Program-made: the position numbers and the translations under genes
The notes under the pieces: model-generated
What the model was told of the DNA's origin: nothing
Seen by the model: only the letters and a program-made list of their open reading frames with translations
Database searches by the model: none
Shown: piece after piece, positions 27,444-35,301 of the stretch
How positions within the stretch are numbered: the stretch's first letter is position 1
Layout of the letters: each line of letters begins with the position of its first letter
Origin: DASYPQ01 sp041488095
GTDB lineage: Bacteria; Planctomycetota; UBA1135; GCA-002686595
Reading direction: 5' to 3'
Length of the DNA: 64,000 bases
Assembly: GCA_041488095.1 (NCBI GenBank)
Contig: JBGPOP010000007.1
Location: 71,898 to 135,897 of the forward strand

Positions 27444-29282
27444 ATGGACGGCATCTGGCTCGAGATCGCGCGCTACGCCCAGGTGGTTCTCGGCATCAGC
27501 CTGGTGATCTTCGTGCACGAGGCCGGACACTTCCTGTGCGCCCGCCTGTGCGGCGTCCGAGTCGAGGTCTTCAGCCTGGGCATGGGCCCGCGCGTGCTGG
27601 GCTGGCGCCGCGGATCGACCCTGTACCAGGTGGCCCTCGTGCCCATCGGGGGCTACGTGCGCATGGCCGGCGAGGAGTCGGCCGAGAGCCGGACCGCCCC
27701 GGCGCCCGATGAGCTCCACGGGAAGAGCGTCGGGCAGCGCTTCCTGATCTACTCGGGTGGCGTCCTTGCCAACGTGGCCTTCGGCCTGATCGTCTTCCCG
27801 ATCATCTTCGCCGTCGGAATCCCTTGTGCGGATCCGGTGCTCGGCCCGAGCACACCTGGGACGCCGGCTTGGCACGCGGGACTCGCCCCGGGAACGCGCG
27901 TTCTGACCGTCAACGGACACCGGGTCTTCGACTTCAGCCATATCCTGATCGAGGTGGCCCTGGGTTCGCCCGAGGAGAGCGTGCTCGAGGTTCTAGACCC
28001 CGGAGCATCCCGGCCGAGGACGGTGCGGCTGATACCGGTGTGGGCCGAGAGGATCGGCGCGTTCGAGATCGGCGTCACCAGCGCGATCGACCCTCATGCC
28101 GCCATCCGCATCACTCCGGGCTCTCCAGCGGCGGCGGCGGGCCTGGCGACCGGCGACCACTTGGTATCCGTCGAGCGGGCCCTGCCCGGCCTGTCGATCG
28201 AGGACCAGCTCTCCCTCGCGATCCGCGACGGGAAACCCTTCGCGGCCACCTTCGAGCGCGGGGGGAAGCCCTTCCGTGCCGAGATCGTTCCGCGGCCATC
28301 CGACGCGGTCGAGGACCGGATCCTGGGGGTCGCTCCGCTCGACGACCGCCTGTTCGACTTCCGAGACACGCCACTGGCGTCGAATTCGGGGCTGCGCAAG
28401 GACGACCGGATCCTCTCCGTCGACGGCCGGCCGATCCTGCGCGTGTTCGACTTCCTGCAGGCACTCGCGACCGCGGAGGGGACCGTCGCCGTGCGCGTAG
28501 AGCGTGACGGCCGCAGGGTCGACCTCACGCTCGGACCCTTGACGCCCGCTGAGACCCTGGCGCTCCACGGCGACCTTGCGATAGGTCCGGACCTGGCCGG
28601 TACGCGGATCTACGTGAAGCCCGGCACCGCCGCCGACAAGGCCGGACTCCGGTCCGGCGACCGGGTCCTCTCGATCGATGGACGCACGATCGAAGGCTAC
28701 CAGCAGGTCCGTGACGCTGCGAAAGCGGCCAGCGACGGCCGGTCGCTCGAGATCGCGATCGAGCGCCGGGCGGACGGAGGCGAGCTGTCCTACCTCACGC
28801 TGACGGCCTCGGTCACCGACCAGCACGCGATCGAGTACGGGTTCGCTCTGCAGCCTGCACAGTACGTGTATCGCACCAACGGACCGCTCGAGTCGCTCTC
28901 CGCCGGCGTCGCGGCCTCGTGGAAGTTCCTGGAGGAGTCCTGGCTGACGCTCAAGCACATCCTCCTCGGCCAGGTCAGCGGCAAGAACATCGGCGGGATC
29001 ATCACGATCGGCGTCGTCTCGCACAGCTGGGCCGAGCTCGGGCTCGCCAAGCTGTTCTTCTTCCTGTGCATGCTGAGCATGAACCTCGCCTTCCTGAACG
29101 TGCTGCCGATCCCGGTCTTCGACGGCGGGCACCTGCTCTTCCTCCTGATCGAGAGGGTCAAGGGCTCACCCGTCTCCGAGCGCGTGCTCGCCTACAGCCA
29201 GATGGTCGGCATCGTGCTGATCGTGTCGCTGATGGTCCTGGTGACCTACAACGACGTCATGAAGTGGTTCGTGCACCGCTGA
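27444..29282 (+). CDS. rseP: site-2 membrane metalloprotease with three PDZ-like domains
   Basis: This intramembrane zinc protease cleaves within membrane segments, classically an anti-sigma factor. The 612-residue protein has the catalytic FVHEAGHF (23-30) in the first helix, a conserved GGYVRM block, and the C-terminal NVLPIPVFDGGHLLF that supplies the third metal ligand. E. coli RseP has two PDZ domains in about 450 residues. Here about 330 residues separate the catalytic halves, with three PDZ-like modules (near WHAGLAPGTRVL, NSGLRKDDRIL and DKAGLRSGDRVL). ATG 27444 is preceded by GGGAGG. No sigma or anti-sigma gene lies nearby. Confidence 0.92.
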   Translation: MDGIWLEIARYAQVVLGISLVIFVHEAGHFLCARLCGVRVEVFSLGMGPRVLGWRRGSTLYQVALVPIGGYVRMAGEESAESRTAPAPDELHGKSVGQRFLIYSGGVLANVAFGLIVFPIIFAVGIPCADPVLGPSTPGTPAWHAGLAPGTRVLTVNGHRVFDFSHILIEVALGSPEESVLEVLDPGASRPRTVRLIPVWAERIGAFEIGVTSAIDPHAAIRITPGSPAAAAGLATGDHLVSVERALPGLSIEDQLSLAIRDGKPFAATFERGGKPFRAEIVPRPSDAVEDRILGVAPLDDRLFDFRDTPLASNSGLRKDDRILSVDGRPILRVFDFLQALATAEGTVAVRVERDGRRVDLTLGPLTPAETLALHGDLAIGPDLAGTRIYVKPGTAADKAGLRSGDRVLSIDGRTIEGYQQVRDAAKAASDGRSLEIAIERRADGGELSYLTLTASVTDQHAIEYGFALQPAQYVYRTNGPLESLSAGVAASWKFLEESWLTLKHILLGQVSGKNIGGIITIGVVSHSWAELGLAKLFFFLCMLSMNLAFLNVLPIPVFDGGHLLFLLIERVKGSPVSERVLAYSQMVGIVLIVSLMVLVTYNDVMKWFVHR

Positions 29283-29283
29283 G

Positions 29284-30180
29284 ATGAAAGCCTGGGGCCG
29301 GCTCCTGCGGCTGTCGCTCGCTCCGACCGCCGCAGCCGATATCGCCGCCGGGGTCGCCGCCGGGGCGGGAGGGTGGCCGGGCGGAGCGGGGCCGTTCGTG
29401 CTGATGATCGCCTCGCTCGCCGTGTACCACGGGGGAATGGTGCTCAACGACTGGGCCGATCGCGGGGTGGACGGTCGTACGCGGCCGGATCGACCCATCC
29501 CCTCGGGTGCGGTCCGGCCTGAGGCTGCGCTCGGGATCGCGATCGCGCTCCTGACCCTGGGGCCGCTGCTCGCGCTCACCGTGAGCCACGCGAGCTCATC
29601 CGCTCTGCTTCTCGCCGCCATCGCCGCGGTGTTCTACGACCTGCGCGGACGCGGCGCCTGGATCGGGCCGATCCTCCTCGCGATCTGCCGCGCCACGAAC
29701 CTGTCTGCCGGCATCCTCTACGGGGCAGGCCCGGTCCAGGACCTCCACCTCCTCGGGCCGGCGCTGCTCTACGGCGGGTACGTGTTCAGCGTCTCGCGCC
29801 TGGCTCGTCTCGAGGACGCAGCGGAGGACGTCCGGCGAAGCTCGAGGCCGTCGATCCATCTCGCCATCGCCGCGCTCCTCCTCACCACGGCGCCGTTCGC
29901 AGCGCTCCTCCAACCCCAAGCCGCTCGCCTCCGTCTCTGGGCGGCCGTCGTTCTCGCCGCGGTCGGAAGCGCGGGGCTCCTCGGAGCGGCGCAGGGCTTC
30001 TCGACCTGGTCCGGGCCGGAGGTGACGCGCGCGACCGGCCTCGCCTTGAGGAGGCTCCTCGTCTTCACGGCCGCAGTCGCGCTCTCGGCGGGCGGCGCGG
30101 ACGGCTGGATCGTCGCGGGCGCGATCCTTTCCGGCTACCCGGTCTCCTATGCGCTCCGCGGCCTCTTCCCGCCCTCCTGA
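29284..30180 (+). CDS. UbiA-family prenyltransferase
   Basis: This 298-residue integral membrane protein has eight or nine hydrophobic segments. Such enzymes move a prenyl chain from its diphosphate onto an aromatic or other acceptor. The first Asp-rich Mg2+/diphosphate site is clear: NDWADRGVDGRTRPDRPIPSG region (NDxxDxxxD). The second site is weaker (VFYDLRGRG). Membership in the UbiA/SCO3242-like branch is likely; the acceptor is unknown. It starts 1 bp after rseP and so belongs to the dxr-rseP unit. Its last 34 bp overlap the convergent nucleotidyltransferase gene. Confidence 0.8.
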   Translation: MKAWGRLLRLSLAPTAAADIAAGVAAGAGGWPGGAGPFVLMIASLAVYHGGMVLNDWADRGVDGRTRPDRPIPSGAVRPEAALGIAIALLTLGPLLALTVSHASSSALLLAAIAAVFYDLRGRGAWIGPILLAICRATNLSAGILYGAGPVQDLHLLGPALLYGGYVFSVSRLARLEDAAEDVRRSSRPSIHLAIAALLLTTAPFAALLQPQAARLRLWAAVVLAAVGSAGLLGAAQGFSTWSGPEVTRATGLALRRLLVFTAAVALSAGGADGWIVAGAILSGYPVSYALRGLFPPS

Positions 30181-31469
30181 GAGCTCGCGTGCGCCCGCTG
30201 TGCGAGCCACGCCAGCGCCTCCTCGCGCGAGGCGAGCCGGCCGTCGAGCTGAAGCTCCTCGGCCTCCCGCAGCATCTCGCCCCAGCGCGGCCCGTTCGGC
30301 ACGTCCAGGCGCTTGAGGTCTTCGGCCGAGATCCAGGCTCTCGGCCAGAGTCCCTCCTCCCCCATCTGTTCCCGCTCACGTTGCGCGTCCTCCAGGTCGC
30401 GCTCCTCGGCCCCGCTCGCCCGGGCTCGCGCGCGCGCGAGCGCGATCCCCTCCTCGAAGGCCGGGCTGCGCATCCACCGGATCCGGATCGAGCGGGGACC
30501 CGAGATCGCTGCGCGGGCGTCCTGCGCGATGGCCCAGATCGCCTCGACGCGCTGACGCAAAGCACGTGAGGGGCGAAGACTCCCGACCACCGTGATCCCG
30601 GAGCGGGCCTGGCTCTCCTTGCCTGCCTGCGCCGGACCGAGGAGCGCTGCCAGACCGAGTGCGATACCCGGAGCGGAAGGCAACGCCTCGAAGACCCGGC
30701 GGCGCGCTTCCCACCAGGGCTTTCGCCCGCCTTCGCCGGCGGCGAGGTCGGCCAGATGCGGGAGAGCGCGCTCCAGGAGGTCGAGGTCGGAGAGCAGCGA
30801 GAGCGCCCGAACGGCTCCCCGCCTTCCCAGGATCCCCACCATTTCGGCGAGGACCCGCTCGGGGCTCACGCCGCGCAGGGAGTCGCCGGAGCGGCGAGCC
30901 GCCGCGAGCGTCCCGGGTTCGGGTTCGAGGTCCAGCGCAGCTGCAAAGCGCGCCAGACGCAGGAGGCGCAGCCCGTCCTCGCGGAAGCGGGCCTCCGGGT
31001 CGCCGACGCACCGCAGGCACCGCGCGGAGAGGTCCGCGAGCCCCCCCGTGGGATCCAGGAAGGCGTCCTCGAGCGGGTCGAGGTACAGGGCGTTGCAGGT
31101 GAAGTCGCGCCGCGTCGCGTCCTCCTCCACGGTGGCCCCGAAGGCGACCTCGTCAGGCCGGCGCGCGTCGCTGTAGGTCGACTCGGAGCGAAAGGTCGTG
31201 TGCTGAACGTCGACCTCCCCGGCGCGGACGATCACGGTGCCGAAGGGGCGGCCCACCGGGACCGTGTGCTCGAAGAGCGCCTCGACCTCCGCGGGGGTCG
31301 CGGCCGAGGCCATGTCGATCTCGGAGGGCTGCCCGCCGAGCGCGAGATCGCGCGGGGCCCCGCCGACGATCCAGGCTCGCCTGCCCGAGCCCGCGAGCGG
31401 CCCGGCGATCGCGCGCGCCGCGGCGGCCAGATGCCCGGAAAGATCTTGCATCGCGGGCCGGCGAGTCAT
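30147..31469 (-). CDS. CCA-adding / poly(A) polymerase family nucleotidyltransferase
   Basis: This class II nucleotidyltransferase adds CCA, A or CC to tRNA 3' ends. The 440-residue protein has WIVGGAPRDLALGG (33-46), the catalytic pair in SEIDMASAATP (49-59), TTFRSESTYSDARRPDEV and the RRDFTCNALYLDP region, EDGLRLLRLARF, and a helical tail. The usual catalytic DxD is ExD here (Glu50, Asp52), which is uncommon. The tRNA-Leu gene in this window already encodes CCA, so repair is one likely role. ATG 31469 follows an extended -10 TGCTAGGCT (TAGGCT at 31477-31482, minus) by 13 bp. ATG 31451 is an alternative start. Confidence 0.88.
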   Translation of the reverse strand: MTRRPAMQDLSGHLAAAARAIAGPLAGSGRRAWIVGGAPRDLALGGQPSEIDMASAATPAEVEALFEHTVPVGRPFGTVIVRAGEVDVQHTTFRSESTYSDARRPDEVAFGATVEEDATRRDFTCNALYLDPLEDAFLDPTGGLADLSARCLRCVGDPEARFREDGLRLLRLARFAAALDLEPEPGTLAAARRSGDSLRGVSPERVLAEMVGILGRRGAVRALSLLSDLDLLERALPHLADLAAGEGGRKPWWEARRRVFEALPSAPGIALGLAALLGPAQAGKESQARSGITVVGSLRPSRALRQRVEAIWAIAQDARAAISGPRSIRIRWMRSPAFEEGIALARARARASGAEERDLEDAQREREQMGEEGLWPRAWISAEDLKRLDVPNGPRWGEMLREAEELQLDGRLASREEALAWLAQRAHASSQEGGKRPRSA

Positions 31470-31526
31470 GGATTGGAGCCTAGCACACCGCGCGGACCGC
31501 GCGGATCGGGAGGACGAGCACAGGAC

Positions 31527-32108
31527 ATGACAGCGCGCGCCTTGCCTCGAGACGGCCGCACCGCGGAATGGGCGGACCCGGTGACCGCCTCCGCCGCGGC
31601 CGTCAGCGAACGCCACGGCCTCTCCTTCGTCGACGGGGCCACGCTCGCGCTGATCGCGCTGGTCGTCGTCCTCGTTTCGCTGCCGCGCCTGCGGCGCTTC
31701 GCCTTGCGCGAGAACGAGACCGACGCGATCCGCATGCTCCGGGTGCTGTCCGACGACGCGCTCGGAAACGGCGAGGCGCTCGCCTCGGGAAACCTCGCCG
31801 CCCTGCTGGCGTCCAGCGCCGACCACCACGTGCGCCTCGAGGACGTCGAGGTGCTCGACGGCGGGCGCCTGCGCCGCCACGGCTACGTGTTCGCCGGCCT
31901 GGAGCCCGTGGCGGGCCGCTTCGTGCTGATCGCCTGGCCCTGGGAACACGGCCGCACGGGTCTCGGCGCCTTCGCGATCGAGCCCGGCGGGGAGCCGCTG
32001 GGACTGCCCAACTCGGACGGGCGTTTCAGCGGCCCCGGCAGTCCACCTCCGCCTCCGCCTCCGAGCCCGGGCGAGGACGACGCCTGGCGCCCCGTCGTCG
32101 GATTCTGA
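31527..32108 (+). CDS. pseudopilin-like membrane protein
   Basis: This 193-residue protein has one hydrophobic segment (37-53) directly after HGLSFVDGATLAL. Read as a prepilin, Gly31 would precede the cleavage site and Asp36 would take the place of Glu5, followed by the helix and the polar RENETDAIRMLR typical of pilin-like N-termini. The globular part (HGYVFAGLEPVAGRFVLIAW, GLGAFAIEPGGEP) resembles planctomycete pseudopilins. A Pro run (172-178) lies near the C-terminus. The Asp for Glu change and the 31-residue leader are unusual, so processing is uncertain. No pilus or type II secretion gene is adjacent. Confidence 0.6.
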   Translation: MTARALPRDGRTAEWADPVTASAAAVSERHGLSFVDGATLALIALVVVLVSLPRLRRFALRENETDAIRMLRVLSDDALGNGEALASGNLAALLASSADHHVRLEDVEVLDGGRLRRHGYVFAGLEPVAGRFVLIAWPWEHGRTGLGAFAIEPGGEPLGLPNSDGRFSGPGSPPPPPPPSPGEDDAWRPVVGF

Positions 32109-32118
32109 CCCGCGCGGG

Positions 32119-35100
32119 CTAGCGGCCCGAGCGCGCGCGCGCGAGGCCGTGGTAGTACCGCGCGATCTCCGCGTCCCCGAGCACGTCGAAGATCTGCGCC
32201 ACGCCCTCGAGGTTGCGCGACAACGGTTGCGCCCAGCGTCCGTGCAACAAGGGCTCGGTCGTGCGGGTGGCCGGATCGAGATCGCGCGCTGCCGCGACAT
32301 CGGCGAGGACCTCCTCGACCCGAGGCACGCCCGAGTAGACGACGGTGAGCTGCCCGACGCGGTCGAAGAGAAGCGTCACCGGATCGGCGAGGCGCTCGAA
32401 CGGCCCGAGGATCTCGACCAGGTAGACCTCGAGCGCACGCAGGAAGCGCTTGTCGGCGCGCCCCGCGAGCACGCCGACTCCCAGCTTCTCGAACAGCTCA
32501 CGGGCCTCCGCTTCCCCGGCCGGGTCGCCGGCCTCGAGCGCGATGAGCGGAGCGCCGATCGCGTCCAGCGCCTTCTTCTGCGAAGCCAGCGCCTGGAGCG
32601 TGTAGCGCGATGCGGCGTCGCTCGCGAGCCCGACCCACACCAGGAACGGTCGCCCCTGGAGATCGGCGACGCGGCGCTCGGTTTCGGCGTTTTCGGCAAG
32701 CTTGGCGAAGGCCGGCAGCTCCAGCGCGCCCGCGGGAAGGCGCTCGTAGAGGACGATGCGCGTGACGTCGCGCGGCTCGACGTGCACGGGCTCGGAAGCC
32801 CGCGAGGCCAGCGCCGGGTGGGTGCGCGGAGACACGCGCTCGATCGAAGCCTTCCCCTGCACGATCCGGTAGCGCGCATCGGCGGGGACGTCCGCAAAGG
32901 TCTCCGTCGCGCCCCCGGGCCAGTGCACCTCGATCCGCTCGGCCTTCCTCGCCTGGGAGAGTCCGAAGTGCAGGCGCCGGGAGGGTGCGCACATGAACCC
33001 CTGGGCCGCGTAGACCGTCTGGGACAGGCGCGTCCCTCCCGCCTCGACGACCGCGCGCGCCCCGATCGCGTCGCGGTTGCACGTCGTCCCCACGAGATCC
33101 AGGGCGATCCAGTGTCCCGCCGAGGGGTCGACGTTGCGCAGGAAGCGCAGCCTCGGACCGGTTCGGTTGCGGATCCACAGGTCGACGCGCCCGTCGTCGT
33201 CCCAATCCATGGGCGCGACGAGGCGCGCGTCGTCGATGAAATCCACGCCCAGGGCGGACGAGACCTCGGCGAAGCGCGCCCCGCCCAGGTTCAGGTAGGC
33301 GTAGTTGCGCTCGCGGCCGTTCCACGAGCAGCCCTCGAAGAGCGTGAGGTGCTGGATGGCGTCCCAGGCGTCGACGTAGTCCTGTGGCGCGGGAGGCGCG
33401 GCTGGCGAGCGGGCGATCACGCAGCGCCAGAAGAACCCGCACAAGTCGTCCTCGTCGCGGTTCGTCTCGAAGCCGTTCGGCACGTACAGGTCCGGCCACC
33501 CGTCGTTCTGCAGGTCGAAGAACATCCCGCCCCAGGCCCACCCGCCGGGCGCGACGCCGGCCTCCTCGGTCGCGTCGCGGAAGGTCCCATGGCCGTCGTT
33601 CAGGAGCAGCGTGTTCCCGCGAGCGTGGCGGACGTAGTGCGGCCGGTCTTCGGAGTGCTCGCGCATGAACTGCGGCTGGGCGGCGATGCGCGAGCCGGCG
33701 GGCGAGTCCATGTTCGTCACGAAGAGGTCGACGTGCCCGTCCCGGTCGACGTCCGCGCACGTGGCCCCCATCCCCGCGGCCGGATCGTCGACACCGTTCG
33801 GCTCGGCCACATCGGTGAACTTCCCGCCGTCGTTCCGGTAGAGGCAGTTCTTGCCGAAGTCGTTGACGACGTAGAGATCGACGTCCCCGTCCTCGTCGAA
33901 ATCCTCCCAGATCAGGGCCAGGCTGAAGCGATTGGCGTGGACGTCGAGGCCGACCTCCTTGGCCGCTTCGACGAAGCGGTGGCCACCCTCGTTGCGCCAG
34001 TAGAGGTTGCGCGCGCCGTTGTCCGCGTTCCAATAGGGCGTCGGCACCCCGTGCGCGATCCCGCCCTGGACGTAGCGGCAGGCGTACAGATCCAGGTCGC
34101 CGTCGCCGTCGGGATCGGCGGCGCTCAGGCTGGTGATCTCGGGCAGATCGGGGCCTTCGAGGACGGTGTGCTCGGTGAAGTGGCCCTTGCCGTCGTTCCA
34201 GCCGATCAGGATGTGCGGCCCGGCTGCGACCGCAACGTCCTCGTCCCCGTCGTTGTCGAGGTCGAGGATCAGCGCCGGCCCGCAGTTGTCGAGGATATCG
34301 AGACCCGCCGCGCGGGCGGCGTCGCGCAGGGTGCCGTCGGGCTGGTGCAGCAGCAGGCGGTTGGGCTGGCCGCCGGGCTGCGGCAGGTAGAGGTCCTCGA
34401 GCCCGTCACCGTCGACGTCGCCGACGGCGAGGCCGTGCATCCCGAGGAAGGGCTGGCCCGAGAGCCGGTCCTGGTGGAGGTGGTAGTCCTCGCTGCCGCG
34501 CAGGATCTCCTCGTCGAACCCCTCGCACGGCGACAGCACGGCCCGCGTCAGCTCGGCGAAGGGTCGCACGCGCGCGCGCACCTCCTCGCAGCTCTCGAGG
34601 GCCTGCCGGACCAGCCTCGGAGCGCTCCGGGCCCCGCTCCCGGGCGGCTCGGTCTTCGCGGGCGCGGCCCACTCCGCCTTCCAGCGCAGGTTCTGCTGCA
34701 GCGACCCGGGACCTGCCGCGCCGCTCACGCGCAACCGGATTCGCGTCTCGAAGCGATCGCCACCGTGCAGGTCGAGCCCGTCGATCGCGACGTCGACGCG
34801 CAGATCGGTGACCTCGCGCAGCGACGCCTTCCACGCGCGCACGAGATCCGCGAGCTCGGCGCGCGGGTGGAGCCCGGGATCGAGCGCACGGCCGCGGCGG
34901 ACGGAGAGATCGCCGTCGTCGAAGACCGTCTCGAGCGACGCCGGCCAGAGCGCCGTCGCCCCGGCGAAGTCTTCGCTCAGGATCTCCTCCAGCCCGTGCC
35001 CGTCCGCGGCCAGCGCAGCGGAAATCCGACCCGGCAGGTCCTTCTCGATCCGCCGCGCCCAGGCTTCGCTCGTCCAGCCCCCCGCGATCGGATCGCGCCA

Positions 35101-35301
35101 TCGCCGATAGTCGTCGCCCCAGGGCGGGAGCTGGCGCAAGCGCCCGTGCACCCACTGCGCAGGAGCCGGCGCGGCTCCCGTGGGAGGGGGCACCTCGCCT
35201 CCCGTGCGGCTGCACGCGAGCGGGAGGACGACGGCCGCACCGAGCCCGGCGCGCCAGCGCATTCCGCGCCTTCGATCGGGCTGGCGGGCCGCCGCGGTCA
35301 T
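32119..35301 (-). CDS. CRTAC1-type FG-GAP propeller protein with ASPIC/UnbV and Cys-less thioredoxin-like domains
   Basis: This 1060-residue exported protein, possibly lipid-anchored (LPLAC near residue 30), has four parts. They are a polar N-terminal region (31-270), a seven-bladed FG-GAP/integrin-like propeller with seven Ca2+-type motifs (DVDGDG, DLDNDG, DPDGDG, DFDEDG, DVDRDG, DLQNDG, DWDDDG), an ASPIC/UnbV domain (GARAVVEAGGTRLSQTV...RIEVHWPGG), and a thioredoxin-fold-like tail (about 850-1010) with no CxxC. CRTAC1-like proteins are thought to bind surface partners. ATG 35301 overlaps the upstream HEAT lipoprotein stop (ATGA). The function is unknown; catalysis by the tail is unlikely. 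Confidence 0.85.
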   Translation of the reverse strand: MTAAARQPDRRRGMRWRAGLGAAVVLPLACSRTGGEVPPPTGAAPAPAQWVHGRLRQLPPWGDDYRRWRDPIAGGWTSEAWARRIEKDLPGRISAALAADGHGLEEILSEDFAGATALWPASLETVFDDGDLSVRRGRALDPGLHPRAELADLVRAWKASLREVTDLRVDVAIDGLDLHGGDRFETRIRLRVSGAAGPGSLQQNLRWKAEWAAPAKTEPPGSGARSAPRLVRQALESCEEVRARVRPFAELTRAVLSPCEGFDEEILRGSEDYHLHQDRLSGQPFLGMHGLAVGDVDGDGLEDLYLPQPGGQPNRLLLHQPDGTLRDAARAAGLDILDNCGPALILDLDNDGDEDVAVAAGPHILIGWNDGKGHFTEHTVLEGPDLPEITSLSAADPDGDGDLDLYACRYVQGGIAHGVPTPYWNADNGARNLYWRNEGGHRFVEAAKEVGLDVHANRFSLALIWEDFDEDGDVDLYVVNDFGKNCLYRNDGGKFTDVAEPNGVDDPAAGMGATCADVDRDGHVDLFVTNMDSPAGSRIAAQPQFMREHSEDRPHYVRHARGNTLLLNDGHGTFRDATEEAGVAPGGWAWGGMFFDLQNDGWPDLYVPNGFETNRDEDDLCGFFWRCVIARSPAAPPAPQDYVDAWDAIQHLTLFEGCSWNGRERNYAYLNLGGARFAEVSSALGVDFIDDARLVAPMDWDDDGRVDLWIRNRTGPRLRFLRNVDPSAGHWIALDLVGTTCNRDAIGARAVVEAGGTRLSQTVYAAQGFMCAPSRRLHFGLSQARKAERIEVHWPGGATETFADVPADARYRIVQGKASIERVSPRTHPALASRASEPVHVEPRDVTRIVLYERLPAGALELPAFAKLAENAETERRVADLQGRPFLVWVGLASDAASRYTLQALASQKKALDAIGAPLIALEAGDPAGEAEARELFEKLGVGVLAGRADKRFLRALEVYLVEILGPFERLADPVTLLFDRVGQLTVVYSGVPRVEEVLADVAAARDLDPATRTTEPLLHGRWAQPLSRNLEGVAQIFDVLGDAEIARYYHGLARARSGR

